A stretch of 64,000 nt of DNA from Streptacidiphilus neutrinimicus (lineage in GTDB: Bacteria; Actinomycetota; Actinomycetes; Streptomycetales; Streptomycetaceae). Shown here in pieces: positions 54,443-64,000 of the stretch (positions are counted from its first letter, which is position 1; each line of letters starts with the position of its first letter). A model generated the notes under the pieces. The model searched no databases. It saw only the letters and a list, made by a program, of their open reading frames with translations, and was not told the origin of the DNA. The position numbers and the translations under genes are program-made. The stretch spans positions 51,991-115,990 of the forward strand of contig NZ_BBPO01000020.1 in the NCBI RefSeq assembly GCF_000787815.1. The letters run 5' to 3'.

Positions 54443-56126
54443 GCGGGCTCTCCTCTTGCTGGAGGGTGCGGACGAAGGGCAGGAACGGGGGCAGCTCGGC
54501 GGCGTCGAGGTCGACCACGACGAGGGCCGGGCCGCCGCTGCTGTTGGAGTGCAGCAGGGCCCGGCGCAGGCGGCCCTGGTCCGTGGCCCGGGCGACCCGG
54601 AGGCTCGGGAACATGGCGGCCATGCCGCCGGCCAGGTCGGCCGGGTGGAAGAGATTGCTCGGATGCGGGCCGCCCAGGAAGAGCTGCTCGCGTGTGGCGC
54701 ACATGGCGTGCGCGTTGTTGTTGAAGATCACGAAGGTGACGGGGGCCCGCTGCTCCAGCGCGGTGTGGATCTCCATCCCGTGCATGAAGAACGAGCCGTC
54801 ACCGGCCAGGACGTAGGTGCGCTTCCCGGTGGCCAGCGCCGCGCCGATCCCGGCGCCGAAGGTGTACCCCATGCCGCCCATGCCGACCGCGACGACGAAC
54901 CGGCCGTGCGTCGGCGCCGGCAGCCTGTGGATCGCGGCGGCGCCGGCGTTGCCGGCGTCGACGAAGACGTGGCAGTCCGGCGGCAGCGCGGCCTGGACGG
55001 CGGCCACAGCCTCCGCGTGGCCGAGAACTCCAGAGGGGGGCGCCGGACGCGGTGGCGGAGTGGGCGTCGGCACCGGCCCGGCGTGCTCCGGGGTCGGCCG
55101 CGCGGGGCCGAGCCGCTCGGTCAGTGCGCGCAGGGTGGTGCGGACCGGGCCCGGTACCGCGAGCGCCGGCACGTAGGCAGGCTCGGGGTCGAGGCAGACC
55201 ACCGGAACCACGGCCAGCGCCTCGTCCAACCCGGCTCGGGCGAGGTCCGGTAACCGCGTGCCCACCAGCAGACAGGCGTCGGCCTGCCGCAGGCACTCTT
55301 CGACATTGCGGTGGCCCATCACCCCGGCGACCCCCGCGAAGCGCGGATCATCGTTGCGGAAGACGTCCTTGGCGTCAGGGCTGACGGCGACCCAGGCGCC
55401 CAGCCGCGCCGCCACCTCCGCCAGCTCCGCCCGCGCGTCGGAGGCGGCGACGCCCTCGCCCGCGACCACCAGGACGCGTCGCGCACCACCCAGCAGGTCC
55501 GCGGCACGCTGCAGCAGGGGCGGCTCCGCCGGGCGGGCGGGCTCCGGCGGCCGGGCCGGTCCGGCAGGCGGCGCCATGCGGCGGGGCGCGAACAGGGCGC
55601 GCTGGACGTCCTTCGGGAGCAGCAGCACGGCCGGTCCCCGCACCGGGCCGCAGGCGGCGCCGATCGCCTCCGCGAGCAGCTCCGGGATCGCGTCCGCGGA
55701 CTCGACCCGCACGCAGAAGCGGCTCACCGGCGCGAAAAGCTCCTGTGCGGCGAAGGAGCCGGCCTTCCCGCTGCTGTCCTGGAACGCCCCGCGTCCCTCT
55801 GCGGTGGTGGGCGGCTGCCCCACGAGCGCGAGCAGCGGAACGCGCGAGGCGAACGCCTCCGCCAGCCCCGGCACCAGATTGACCGCGCCGCCGCCCGAGG
55901 TGGCGGTGACCACCCCGAACCGTCCGGTGGTCCGGGCGTAGCCGTCGGCCATGGTCGCCGCCGAGAACTCGTGCTTGCACACCACGGCACGCACGCCGCC
56001 GCTGACGGCGTGCAGGGCCGCATAGAAGTCCTCGATGTTCGCGCCCCCGACCCCGAAGACGTGGCTCACCCCGAGCCGGGCCAGTTCCCCGGCGAGGTAG
56101 TCGACCACCCGCACCTCGACGGTCAT
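54414..56126 (-). CDS. thiamine-diphosphate-dependent enzyme (acetolactate synthase/decarboxylase type)
   Basis: This 570-aa enzyme has the N-terminal Pyr domain with the catalytic Glu in CKHEFSAATMADGYART, a central Rossmann-like domain, and a C-terminal PP domain. The last carries GDGSFFMHGMEIHTALEQ and NNN (the GDG...NN ThDP/Mg motif). It would decarboxylate a 2-oxo acid and transfer or release the aldehyde carbanion. GAGAGGAGTGCGGG precedes the ATG at 56126, which overlaps the AraC stop (ATGA). It lies next to a KAS III-like gene, so an acyl or acyloin building block is plausible, but the substrate is not readable. Confidence 0.88.
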   Translation of the reverse strand: MTVEVRVVDYLAGELARLGVSHVFGVGGANIEDFYAALHAVSGGVRAVVCKHEFSAATMADGYARTTGRFGVVTATSGGGAVNLVPGLAEAFASRVPLLALVGQPPTTAEGRGAFQDSSGKAGSFAAQELFAPVSRFCVRVESADAIPELLAEAIGAACGPVRGPAVLLLPKDVQRALFAPRRMAPPAGPARPPEPARPAEPPLLQRAADLLGGARRVLVVAGEGVAASDARAELAEVAARLGAWVAVSPDAKDVFRNDDPRFAGVAGVMGHRNVEECLRQADACLLVGTRLPDLARAGLDEALAVVPVVCLDPEPAYVPALAVPGPVRTTLRALTERLGPARPTPEHAGPVPTPTPPPRPAPPSGVLGHAEAVAAVQAALPPDCHVFVDAGNAGAAAIHRLPAPTHGRFVVAVGMGGMGYTFGAGIGAALATGKRTYVLAGDGSFFMHGMEIHTALEQRAPVTFVIFNNNAHAMCATREQLFLGGPHPSNLFHPADLAGGMAAMFPSLRVARATDQGRLRRALLHSNSSGGPALVVVDLDAAELPPFLPFVRTLQQEESPHDRAHAHVG

Positions 56127-57148
56127 CCCGCACTCCTCTCGGCCGCTCCGGACGGCACCATCAGCCCGGCCGGAGACAGGGCTTGGAAACGGTGGCGGTA
56201 TTCGCCCGGGGTCAGCTCCAGGGCACGGCCGAAGGAACGGAAGAACGTCTCCGGCGCGCCGAACCCGCAACGGTGGGCGATCTGCGTGACCGGCAGCTCG
56301 GTGGTCTCCAGCAGCGTGCGGGCCCGGGCGATCCGCAACTGCTCGATGTACTGCCCCGGCGGCACACCGACCTCGCGCCGGAACACCCGGGCGAAGTTGC
56401 GCAGGCTCATGTTGGCGCGCCGGGCCAGCTCCGGGAGCGGCAGCGGGCTTTCGAGGTTCTGCGCGATCCACTCCTGCGCGGTGCGGATCGGCGGCCGGTC
56501 GGCCAGCTGCGTCTCGAGGATCGAACTGAACTGGGACTGCCCGCCGTTGCGCTTGAAGAACAACACCAGGAAGCGCGCCAGCTCCAACGCGAACGCCGCG
56601 CCGTGGTCCGCCTCCACCAGGGCGAGTGCCATGTCGATGCCGGCCGCCACCCCGGCGGAGGTCACGAACCGCCCGTCCCAGACGAAGATCGGCTCGGACT
56701 CCACCACCACGTCCGGGTACCGCCGGGCGAGCTCCGCGCAGAACGCCCAGTGCGTGGTGGCGCGCCGTCCCTGCAGCAGCCCGGCCTCCGCCAGGAGGAA
56801 CGCCCCGCCGCACACCGAGACGACCCGGCGGGCCCGCTTGGCGGCCCGGCCGATCCAGGACACCAACTCCGGTCGGTCGAGTGTCTCCTTGAGACTCCAC
56901 CCGCCGGGAACGAGCAGGGTGTCGATGGGCCCCTCCCCCGCCTCCAGCGGCTCCGCCTCGACCACCATGCCCGCACAGGTCCGCACCCGCGGGGCGTCGG
57001 GCGAGACGAACCCGATCCGGTAGCCGCGGTCCCGGCCGTCGGCAAGCAGCCGGTTGACCGTGTCGAACACCTCGACCGGCCCTGCGATGTCCAGGGCCTG
57101 GGCCCCGGCATAGATCACCACTACAACACGTCGCTGAGACACCGTCAC
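56123..57148 (-). CDS. GlxA-family AraC-type regulator (DJ-1/PfpI + HTH)
   Basis: This is a transcriptional regulator of about 341 aa. The N-terminal DJ-1/PfpI domain carries VVVVIYAGAQALDIAGPVEV and VVSVCGGAFLLAEAGLLQGR, with a Cys at the nucleophile position. The C-terminal AraC HTH carries LARRANMSLRNFARVFRREV, then PVTQIAHRCGFGAPETFFRS. It is the first gene of the four-gene unit and probably senses a small molecule to control it. The start is uncertain: GTG at 57148 or 57142, or a TTG at 57178, with no good Shine-Dalgarno. Confidence 0.86.
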   Translation of the reverse strand: MTVSQRRVVVVIYAGAQALDIAGPVEVFDTVNRLLADGRDRGYRIGFVSPDAPRVRTCAGMVVEAEPLEAGEGPIDTLLVPGGWSLKETLDRPELVSWIGRAAKRARRVVSVCGGAFLLAEAGLLQGRRATTHWAFCAELARRYPDVVVESEPIFVWDGRFVTSAGVAAGIDMALALVEADHGAAFALELARFLVLFFKRNGGQSQFSSILETQLADRPPIRTAQEWIAQNLESPLPLPELARRANMSLRNFARVFRREVGVPPGQYIEQLRIARARTLLETTELPVTQIAHRCGFGAPETFFRSFGRALELTPGEYRHRFQALSPAGLMVPSGAAERSAG

Positions 57149-57430
57149 AGCGTGTATCGACCGCTTCGTTGGCAGCAATGACGACTTACTGGCGAATCAG
57201 GCCATCCCGGCGTCGACGAGCGCTCTGAGCTGGGCAGACGGCTGCCCTCGCGCGGATGTGAAATATGTCATGCTCACTACCATGGCGGTGTCGGACGATC
57301 CGTTCCGGGAGGGCTCACTCCATCGGGGGTCCAAACACCGTTACGCTCACCCACCCGACTTCACGAACCAGCCGCTGAGGACCCCCCGCCTGAGCACGAT
57401 CAGGCCGCTGACCGGGCCACGGGCTCAGAA
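57149..57430. other. intergenic stretch between the AraC operon and the PKS terminator
   Basis: This holds the promoter of the four-gene unit. The segment 57250-57360 is relatively AT-rich for this genome. A plus-strand ORF (57258-57506) covers it but runs through the PKS terminator and has no recognisable composition; I do not call it a gene. No clear operator palindrome is visible. Confidence 0.4.
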
Positions 57431-57463
57431 CGGACGGACCGGGTCGTTGACCCGGTCCGTCCG
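57431..57463 (-). terminator. terminator of the PKS operon
   Basis: A perfect 15-bp inverted repeat (CGGACGGACCGGGTC with its complement, 57431-57445 and 57449-57463) has a GTT loop. It lies 20 bp beyond the PKS stop at 57484 on the minus strand and is followed by TTCTG. It insulates the PKS genes from the AraC operon. Confidence 0.85.
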
Positions 57464-57483
57464 TCTGGCGCAGTGGCTTCGGG

Positions 57484-60400
57484 TCAGGCGAGGCTGTCGT
57501 CGATGAAGGCGAAGAGCTCCTCGTCGGAGGCCGCGTCGAGGTGGTCGACGTCCAGGAGCTCGTCCGGGGTGTCGGAGACAGGCGCGGAGCCGGGCTGCGG
57601 GGATTCGGACCAGCGGGCGGCCAGGGCCTGCAGGCGCATCCGGACGCGGGCGCGGGTGACGCCGTCGGCGGTGCTCGCGGCCAAGGCGGCCTCGAGGCGG
57701 TCGAGTTCCTCGGTCACCGAGGCGGACGCGCCGTCGGCGAACAGTTGGTCGCGCAGGTGGGCCGCCAGGGCCGCGGGCGTCGGCTGGTCGAAGACCAGCG
57801 ACGGTGGCAGAGACAGACCGGTCGCCTCGGAGAGCCCGTTACGCAGCAGGACCGCCATCAGGGAGTCGACGCCGAGATCCTTGAACGCCTGGGCCGGCGG
57901 AATGTCCTCAGGCCCGGGGTAGCCCAGCACGACGGCCGCCCTGCTGCGGACCAGGGCCAGGAGCGCGTTGTCGCGCTCGGACGGGGACAGCCTCGCGAGG
58001 CGGACCGGCAGCGGCTCCTCGACGCCCTCGACCCCGTCGTCCACGGAAGCGGTGGTGGTGTCCGTCGGCGTCGCCGACGGCCGCTCCGCCCGCTGCCGCT
58101 GGAACCAGGCCGACATGGCGGGCAGGGCCGAGCTGAGCGGCTGGTCGCCGTCGAGACCCAGGGTCGCGGTCAGCGCCTCCAGGTCCTCGCGCTCGACGGC
58201 CGCCCAGAACCGCTCGTCCACCGCGGCCGCGCGCGAGGCCTCCGTGGCCCCCTCCGCGGATTCCGGCCAGTAGCGGCGCTGCTGGAAGGGGTAGGTGGGC
58301 AGATCGATCCGGCGGGCGCCGGTCCCGGCGAAGAACGCCGACCAGTCCGGCGCGGCCCCGCGGGTGTGCAACTGCGCGAGCGCGGCGGTGAACGTCTCCG
58401 CCTCCGCGCGGTCGCGGCGCAGCACGGCGGCGAAGGAGGCGTCCTCGGCGACGCAGCCCTGGCCGAGGGTGGTGAGGGTGCCGTCCGGGCCGAGCTCCAG
58501 GTAGGTGCGCACGCCCTCGCGCTCCAGGGTCCGCACGGCGTCGGCGAAGCGGACGGCCTCGCGGACGTGGCGCACCCAGTACTCCGGGGTGGTGAGGTCG
58601 GCCGTCCGGTCGAGCGTGGAGACGATGGGGATCTGCGGCTCCTGGAATTCCAAGGACTGCGCGACGGCCCGGAACTCCTCCAGCATCGGGTCCATCAGCG
58701 GCGAGTGGAAGGCGTGGCTGACCGTCAGCCGCTTGGTCCTGCAGCCGTCGGCGGCCAGCTTCTCGGCCACCTCCAACACGGCCTGCTCGGCGCCGGAGAT
58801 CACCATCGACATCAGGCCGTTGACGGCCGCGATCCCGACCTCGTCCTGGCGACCGGCCAGCAGCGGCAGCACCTCGTCCTGGGTCGCCTCGACCGCCACC
58901 ATCGCGCCGCCGCCCGGCAGCGCCTGCATCAGCCGGGCGCGGGCCGCCACCAGCTTCGCCGCGTCCGCGAGCGACAGCACCCCCGCGACGTGCGCGGCGG
59001 CCAGCTCGCCGATGGAGTGCCCGGCCAGGAAGTCCGGCCGCAGGCCCAGGGACTCCACGAGCCGGAACAGCGCCACCTCGACGGCGAAGATCGCGGGTTG
59101 GGTGCAGGCGGTCTCGTCGAGCCGCTCGCCGGTGAAGACGATCTCCTTCAGCGGCCGGTCCAGGTGCCCGTCCAGCTCGGCGCAGACCGCGTCGAAGGCC
59201 TCGGCGAACACCGGGAACGCCTCGTACAGCCCCGCGCCCATCCCGGCCCGCTGGCTGCCCTGCCCAGTGAAGAGGAAGGCCAGCTTGCCCTCGACCGCCG
59301 TTCCCCGCACCACCTGGGCGGAGGGCTCACCCGAGGCCAACGCGTCGAGGCCGCGCGCGAGGTCGTCCCGGTCGGACGCCAGGACCACCGCGCGGTGCTC
59401 CAGCGCCGCCCGGCTCGTGGCCAGCGAGTGCGCGAGGTCCACGAGTGGGGCCTCGTCGGAGAACGAGCGCAGCCGATCGGCCTGGGCCCGCAACGCCGCG
59501 TCGTTCTTCGCCGACAGCACCATCGGCAGCACCGACGGCGCCGACGGCGTCTCGGCGACCACCCCGTCCGCGGTGTCCGGCGCCTGCTCCAGCACCGCGT
59601 GGGCGTTGGTGCCGCTGATGCCGAAGGAGGAGATCGCGGCCCGGCGCGGGCGCCCGGTCTCCGGCCACGGCTGGTTCTCCGTCAGCAGCCGGACCGCTCC
59701 GGCCGACCAGTCGACGTGCGGCGTGGGCTCGTCCACATGCAGGGTCCGCGGCAGCACGCCGTGCCGGATCGCCATCACCATCTTGATCACACCGGCGACC
59801 CCGGCCGCGGCCTGGGTGTGCCCGATGTTGGACTTCACCGAGCCGAGCCACGCCGGCCGGTCCTCGGGCCGGTTCCGGCCGTAGGTCGCCAGCAGCGCCT
59901 GAGCCTCGATCGGGTCGCCCAGGGTGGTGCCGGTGCCGTGCCCCTCGATCGCGTCGATCTGGTCGGCCGTCAGCCGGGCGTTGGCCAGCGCCTGCTTGAT
60001 CACCCGCTGCTGGGACGGGCCGTTCGGGGCGGTGAGGCCGTTGCTCGCGCCGTCCTGGTTGACCGCGCTGCCCGACACCACGGCGAGCACCGGGTGCCCG
60101 TTGCGGCGCGCGTCGGAGAGGCGCTCGACCAGCAGGAGGCCCACGCCCTCGGCCATGTTGGTGCCGTCGGCCGCGCCGGCGAAGGACTTGCAGCGGCCGT
60201 CCGCCGCCAGCCCGCGCTGACGGCTGAACTCGATGATGGTCCCCGGGTTGGGCATCACCGTGACGCCGCCGGCCAGCGCGAGCGCGCACTCGCCGGTTCG
60301 CAGCGCCTGCACGGCGAGGTGCAGGGAGACCAGCGAGGCCGAGCAGGCGGTGTCCACCGTGACCGCCGGGCCCTCCAGGCCGTAGGTGTAGGAGAGCCGG

Positions 60401-60960
60401 CCGGACATCACGCTCGCGGTGTTGCCGGTGCCGAGGTGGCCCTCGAAGTTCTCCGCCGAACGCATCAGCACCGGCACGTAGTCCTGCCCGTTGGTGCCGA
60501 CGAAGACGCCGGTCCGGCTGCCGCGCAGGGTCGTCGGGTCGATGCCCGCCCGCTCGAACAGCTCCCAGGAGGTCTCCAGCAGCAGGCGCTGCTGCGGGTC
60601 CATCGAGAGCGCCTCGCGCGGTGCGATGCCGAAGAGCCCGGCGTCGAACCGGTCCGCGCCCGCCAGGAAGCCGCCCTCACGGGTGTAGGAGGCTCCCTGG
60701 GCGTCCGGGTCCGGGTCGTACAGCCCGTCGACGTCCCAGCCGCGGTCGGTCGGGAAGCCGGAGATCGCGTCGCCGCCCGCGGCCACCAGCTGCCACAGCT
60801 CCTCCGGGCTCCGCACCCCGCCGGGGAAGCGGCAGCTCATCGCCACGACCGCGATCGGCTCGTGGGCCTTCTCGTCCAGGTCGCGCAGCTGGGTGTGGGC
60901 CTCGTCGAGGTCCTTCAGCACACGCTTGAGGTATTCGCGGAGCTTGTCTTCATTGGCCAT
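57484..60960 (-). CDS. type I modular polyketide synthase, KS-AT-ACP module
   Basis: This 1158-aa module has an N-terminal docking helix ([20 protein letters not shown]), KS about 34-458 (Cys206, His341, His381), AT about 555-850 and ACP about 1000-1072 (Ser1033 in GVDSL). A C-terminal docking segment ends at 1158. AT motifs GHSIG and HAFH predict malonyl-CoA. After the AT lies [20 protein letters not shown], the element that normally precedes a KR, but no KR, DH, ER or TE follows. ATG at 60960 is the usual docking start. The PKS gene upstream is 92 bp away on the same strand. Confidence 0.92.
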   Translation of the reverse strand: MANEDKLREYLKRVLKDLDEAHTQLRDLDEKAHEPIAVVAMSCRFPGGVRSPEELWQLVAAGGDAISGFPTDRGWDVDGLYDPDPDAQGASYTREGGFLAGADRFDAGLFGIAPREALSMDPQQRLLLETSWELFERAGIDPTTLRGSRTGVFVGTNGQDYVPVLMRSAENFEGHLGTGNTASVMSGRLSYTYGLEGPAVTVDTACSASLVSLHLAVQALRTGECALALAGGVTVMPNPGTIIEFSRQRGLAADGRCKSFAGAADGTNMAEGVGLLLVERLSDARRNGHPVLAVVSGSAVNQDGASNGLTAPNGPSQQRVIKQALANARLTADQIDAIEGHGTGTTLGDPIEAQALLATYGRNRPEDRPAWLGSVKSNIGHTQAAAGVAGVIKMVMAIRHGVLPRTLHVDEPTPHVDWSAGAVRLLTENQPWPETGRPRRAAISSFGISGTNAHAVLEQAPDTADGVVAETPSAPSVLPMVLSAKNDAALRAQADRLRSFSDEAPLVDLAHSLATSRAALEHRAVVLASDRDDLARGLDALASGEPSAQVVRGTAVEGKLAFLFTGQGSQRAGMGAGLYEAFPVFAEAFDAVCAELDGHLDRPLKEIVFTGERLDETACTQPAIFAVEVALFRLVESLGLRPDFLAGHSIGELAAAHVAGVLSLADAAKLVAARARLMQALPGGGAMVAVEATQDEVLPLLAGRQDEVGIAAVNGLMSMVISGAEQAVLEVAEKLAADGCRTKRLTVSHAFHSPLMDPMLEEFRAVAQSLEFQEPQIPIVSTLDRTADLTTPEYWVRHVREAVRFADAVRTLEREGVRTYLELGPDGTLTTLGQGCVAEDASFAAVLRRDRAEAETFTAALAQLHTRGAAPDWSAFFAGTGARRIDLPTYPFQQRRYWPESAEGATEASRAAAVDERFWAAVEREDLEALTATLGLDGDQPLSSALPAMSAWFQRQRAERPSATPTDTTTASVDDGVEGVEEPLPVRLARLSPSERDNALLALVRSRAAVVLGYPGPEDIPPAQAFKDLGVDSLMAVLLRNGLSEATGLSLPPSLVFDQPTPAALAAHLRDQLFADGASASVTEELDRLEAALAASTADGVTRARVRMRLQALAARWSESPQPGSAPVSDTPDELLDVDHLDAASDEELFAFIDDSLA

Positions 60961-61052
60961 TCGATCGGTGCCCATTCGGATCGTCGGGGTGAGGGCTGGC
61001 GGGTTGCGGAGGACGGTACGCGGTGTGTGGTGCGCGGTGTGCGCTGCTGCGC

Positions 61053-64000
61053 TCAGCCCTTGCCGAACCTCTTGTCGATGTAGTCGAAGATCTCGTCGTC
61101 GGTCGCGTCGTCGATGCTCGCCGCGTCCGCGCTCGCGTCGTCGCCGGCGCGGACCGCGTTCCAGTTCGCCAGCAGGGTCTGCAGGCGCGCGGCGATCTGC
61201 GCGTGGGCGGCCTCGTCGGGGGCGACGGCGGCGTGGTCGTCCGCACTGAGCGAGGCGAGCACCGCCTCCAACTGGTCGAGTTCCTCTGTCAGTCGGGATC
61301 CTGCGGGCCGGCTGTCCGGGGCGACCTCGGCCAGCAGGTGCTCGGCCAGCAGTGTCGGGGTCGGGTGGTCGAAGACCAGGGTCGCGGGCAGCCGCAGCCC
61401 GGTGGCCTCGTTCAGCCGGTTCCGGAGTTCCACGGCGGTGAGCGAGTCGAAGCCCAGCTCACGGAAGGCCTGCCCGGCGCCGACCAGGTCCGCGGAGGTG
61501 TAGCCGAGCACCGCGACCACGTGGTCGCGCACCAGGTCGAGCACCTGTCGCTGCTGCTCCGCGGCCGAACGGCCGGCCAGCGTGCGGGCCAGGCTGTCCG
61601 TCTCGGGCTCGCCGGTGGAGGTTCCCTGCACGACCCGGCGGGCCGGCGTCCGCACCAGGCCCCGGAAGGCCGCGGGCAGGGCGTCGGGGACGGCGGCCAG
61701 CGCCCGCAGCGCCTTCAGGTCCAGGTGCATCGGCACCAGCACCGGCTCGTCCGCCACCGTCAGCGCGGCATCGAAGAGCGCCAGCCCCTGCTCTGCCGTC
61801 ATCGGGAGCACCCCGCCGCGCGCCGACCTGGCCAGGTCCACCTCGCTCAGCCGGCCCGCCATGCCCCGGCGTTCCGCCCACAGCCCCCAGACCAGGGAGA
61901 CCGCGGCCAGGCCGCGCGCCCGGCGGTGGCGGGCCAGCGCGTCCTGGAAGACGTTGGCCGCGCCGTAGCTGCCCAGGCCCGCGCCGCCCAGCGTGCCGGC
62001 GGCGGCGGAGAAGAGGACGAAGGCGGCCAGATCCAGGTGCGCGGTGAGTTCATGAAGGTTCACCGCCGCGTCCACCTTGGGACGCAGCACGCGGTCGACC
62101 CGTTCGGGGGTGAGCGAGCCGATCACGCCGTCGTCCAGCACGGCGGCGGTGTGCACCACGGCCGTCAGCGGGTGCTCTGCGGGGACCCGGGCCAACAGGG
62201 CGGCGAGCGCGTCGCGGTCGGCCGCGTCACAGGCCGCCAGCTGCGCTTCGGCACCCAACGCGTTCAGTTCGGCGACCAGTTCGTCCGCGCCGGGCGCGTC
62301 CGGACCACGACGGCTGGTCAACAGCAGGCGTCGGACGCCGCGTTCGGTCACCAGGTGCCGGGCGAGCAGCGCGCCGAGGCCGCCGGTGGCACCGGTGATC
62401 AGGACGGTTCCCTCGGGGTCCCAGACCCGGGACGTCTCCTGCTGAGCCGGTGCGTCGTCGGGTGCGGGCCGGGCGACCCGGGCCAGGCGCGGCACGTGCA
62501 CCGTGCCCGCGCGCAACGCGAACTCCGCCTCGCCGGATGCGATCGCGGCCGGCAGCAGCCGACGGGACCCCTCGTCGTCGTCCAGGTCCACCAGGGCCAG
62601 GCGGTCCTCGTTCTCGAGCCGCGCGGCACGCACCAGCCCCCAGATCGGGGCATGAACCAGGTCGATCTCGCCGTCCGCCGCGCCGGCGGTCACCGCACCG
62701 CTGGTCACCAGGATCAGGCGGGACGACGCGAGCCCGTCCTCGGTGAGCCAGCCCTGCACCAGGGCGAGAGCGCGGTGCGTCGCCGCGTGGACGTCAGCCA
62801 CCAGGCCGTCGCCCGCCGGTTCGGCCGCGCAGGCCGCCAGCACGGCGTCCGGTACGGGCCGACCGGTGGCGACGGCGGCGCTCAGGGCGTCCAGGTCGGC
62901 GTAGAACTCGGTGTCCACGCCCGCCTGTTCGAGCGCCGGGCCGAACTTGAGGTGGTCGTCGCCGAGCACGGCCCAGGTCGCACCGTTCGCGCCGTTCGCT
63001 GCGGGCGACGGCGACGGCAGCGGCATCCACTCGACGCGGAACAGCGAGTCGTGCTGCCCGGCCGCCGCGCCCCGGCTGAACTGCTCGGCCGAGACGGGAC
63101 GCAGCACCAGGGAGTTCACCGAGGCGACGGGCTCGCCCGCGCTGTCGGCCACCGTCAGAGAGACGGCGTCCGGCCCGTTCGGGGTGAGCCGCACCCGCAG
63201 CGCGGAGGCGCAGGCGGCGTGGAGGGCGAAGCCGCTCCACGCGAACGGGCGACGGCTCTGCGGCTCGTCCTCGCCGGTCGACTCGCCGGTATCGGCTGGG
63301 GCAGGGGTGAGGGCCAGCGCCTGCAGGGCGGCGTCGAGCAGCGCCGGATGCAGGCCGTACGAGCCCGCCTCGGCCTGCTGCTCCTCCGGCAGCCGGACCT
63401 CGGCGTAGACCGCGTCGCCGAGCTGCCAGGCCTTCTGCAGCCCCTGGAACGCGGGCCCGTACGACAGGCCCACCTCGGCCAGCCGCTGGTAGTGACCCTC
63501 GACCGGCAGCTCACGCGCGCCGGCCGGCGGCCAGGAAGCCGCGTCCAGCGGCGCGGCGGGCGCGGCGGTCCGGGCGGCGTTGGCCAGAGTGCCGCTGGCA
63601 TGCCGGGTCCAGGGCTCGCCGGGTGCGTCCTCCGGACGCGCGTACAGGTTCAGCGACCGGCGGCCCGAGTGGTCCGGGTCGCCGACGACCAACCGCAGCT
63701 GGAGCGCGCCCTCCTCGGGTAGGGCCAGCGGCACTTCGAGGGTGAGCTCCTCGACCAGATCGCAGTCCACCTGGTCGCCCGCCCGGACGGCGAGCTCGAC
63801 GAATGCGGTCCCCGGCAGCAGCACGGCGTCGCCGACGGCGTGGTCGGCCAGCCAGGGGTGGGTGCGCAGCGCGAGTCGGCCGGTGAACAGGTAGCCGTCG
63901 GAGTCCGGCAGTTCGACGGCGGCGCCCAGCAACGGGTGCTCGGCGGAGGCGAGCCCGGCCGACGCGACATCCGCCCCGCCGCTCGTCGCGGGGGGCTCGA
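61053..64000 (-). CDS. type I modular polyketide synthase, partial (DH-KR-ACP visible)
   Basis: The 981 visible residues are the C-terminal part of a larger protein whose 5' end lies right of the window (frame open to base 63998). A DH starts at [15 protein letters not shown], with active His in [12 protein letters not shown] and Asp in [15 protein letters not shown] follows, with GATGGLG for NADPH, LDD in [12 protein letters not shown] (B-type, D-OH before dehydration) and catalytic Tyr in [11 protein letters not shown] Ser is in [15 protein letters not shown]-terminal docking domain ends the protein. No ER is present. The module should produce a double bond. Confidence 0.93.
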   Translation of the reverse strand, partial: EPPATSGGADVASAGLASAEHPLLGAAVELPDSDGYLFTGRLALRTHPWLADHAVGDAVLLPGTAFVELAVRAGDQVDCDLVEELTLEVPLALPEEGALQLRLVVGDPDHSGRRSLNLYARPEDAPGEPWTRHASGTLANAARTAAPAAPLDAASWPPAGARELPVEGHYQRLAEVGLSYGPAFQGLQKAWQLGDAVYAEVRLPEEQQAEAGSYGLHPALLDAALQALALTPAPADTGESTGEDEPQSRRPFAWSGFALHAACASALRVRLTPNGPDAVSLTVADSAGEPVASVNSLVLRPVSAEQFSRGAAAGQHDSLFRVEWMPLPSPSPAANGANGATWAVLGDDHLKFGPALEQAGVDTEFYADLDALSAAVATGRPVPDAVLAACAAEPAGDGLVADVHAATHRALALVQGWLTEDGLASSRLILVTSGAVTAGAADGEIDLVHAPIWGLVRAARLENEDRLALVDLDDDEGSRRLLPAAIASGEAEFALRAGTVHVPRLARVARPAPDDAPAQQETSRVWDPEGTVLITGATGGLGALLARHLVTERGVRRLLLTSRRGPDAPGADELVAELNALGAEAQLAACDAADRDALAALLARVPAEHPLTAVVHTAAVLDDGVIGSLTPERVDRVLRPKVDAAVNLHELTAHLDLAAFVLFSAAAGTLGGAGLGSYGAANVFQDALARHRRARGLAAVSLVWGLWAERRGMAGRLSEVDLARSARGGVLPMTAEQGLALFDAALTVADEPVLVPMHLDLKALRALAAVPDALPAAFRGLVRTPARRVVQGTSTGEPETDSLARTLAGRSAAEQQRQVLDLVRDHVVAVLGYTSADLVGAGQAFRELGFDSLTAVELRNRLNEATGLRLPATLVFDHPTPTLLAEHLLAEVAPDSRPAGSRLTEELDQLEAVLASLSADDHAAVAPDEAAHAQIAARLQTLLANWNAVRAGDDASADAASIDDATDDEIFDYIDKRFGKG

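Noticed and set aside
57258..57506. 82-aa plus-strand ORF between the AraC operon and PKS
   Set aside because: It runs through the perfect hairpin at 57431-57463 and into the PKS 3' end. No Shine-Dalgarno and no recognisable composition.
57541..61083. 1180-aa plus-strand ORF across the PKS
   Set aside because: Antisense to the KS-AT-ACP gene. No domains and a strongly biased composition.
61023..63722. 899-aa plus-strand ORF across the right-edge PKS
   Set aside because: Antisense shadow of the DH-KR-ACP gene. The PKS frame carries clear catalytic motifs and this one carries none.
52785..64000. Whether the ThDP/KAS III operon is part of the PKS cluster
   Set aside because: A strong terminator separates them and each has its own start region, so I treat them as separate units. 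A biosynthetic link remains possible but is not shown by the sequence.

Overview
The window is very GC-rich (well over 70% by eye), with near-exclusive G/C third codon positions, many GTG starts and GGAG-type ribosome binding sites. Gene families typical of Streptomycetaceae recur throughout: DUF574 methyltransferases, LAL-type LuxR regulators, SPW-repeat, SHOCT and DUF6325 proteins, a GlxA-like AraC regulator and modular type I polyketide synthases. A Streptomyces, Kitasatospora or Streptacidiphilus chromosome is the best guess; I cannot separate these genera from the sequence. I see no rRNA, tRNA, CRISPR array, transposase or integrase, so this looks like ordinary chromosome with one secondary-metabolite locus entering at the right edge.

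Layout. Positions 1-12.6 kb hold metabolic and membrane genes: a nitronate monooxygenase, a flavoprotein disulfide reductase, a DUF347 membrane protein, a Gfo/Idh/MocA oxidoreductase, a LapA-like protein, phosphoketolase, a sulfatase, a membrane protein and a CPA1-type antiporter. Positions 12.6-17.3 kb hold SHOCT, DUF6325, a 66-aa protein and PLDc_N-SHOCT small proteins around a large LAL regulator. Positions 17.3-30.5 kb carry an MFS transporter, two alpha/beta hydrolases, a DUF574 methyltransferase, a type-5 uracil-DNA glycosylase overlapping a Clp ATPase, an ICL/PEP-mutase-like enzyme and an FAD monooxygenase. Positions 30.5-41.8 kb carry a stand-alone hemC and a Fur-type regulator divergent from katG with a perfect palindrome in the katG promoter. 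A second DUF574 protein, a Gre factor divergent from a tiny bL37-like protein, a YbaK protein, an old yellow enzyme, an aldehyde dehydrogenase and a hemerythrin follow. Positions 41.8-52.8 kb are a patchwork of small membrane proteins, a secreted berberine-bridge flavoenzyme, a lipoprotein, an ATP-grasp protein, an SRPBCC protein, an SPW protein, an ABC exporter pair and a deoxynucleoside kinase.

Positions 52.8-64 kb are the accessory part. Four minus-strand genes with overlapping ends (GlxA/AraC regulator, ThDP enzyme, SRPBCC protein, KAS III-like protein) look like one translationally coupled operon. The KAS III-like protein has Asn where the family catalytic His is expected. Right of it, behind a strong hairpin terminator, are two type I PKS genes on the same strand. 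The first runs off the window and shows DH-KR-ACP. The second is KS-AT(malonyl)-ACP, has no thioesterase, and keeps a short post-AT element that normally precedes a KR although no KR is present.

Functional links supported by the sequence are Fur-type regulator/katG (peroxide defence), the ABC ATPase/permease pair (4-bp overlap), Clp ATPase/UDG (4-bp overlap) and the four-gene KAS III/ThDP operon. Several repeat arrays and hairpins lie in intergenic regions: 31-bp and 18-bp tandem repeats, TCCGCGGA and CGGTGAAC arrays, and long terminators. They are listed separately.
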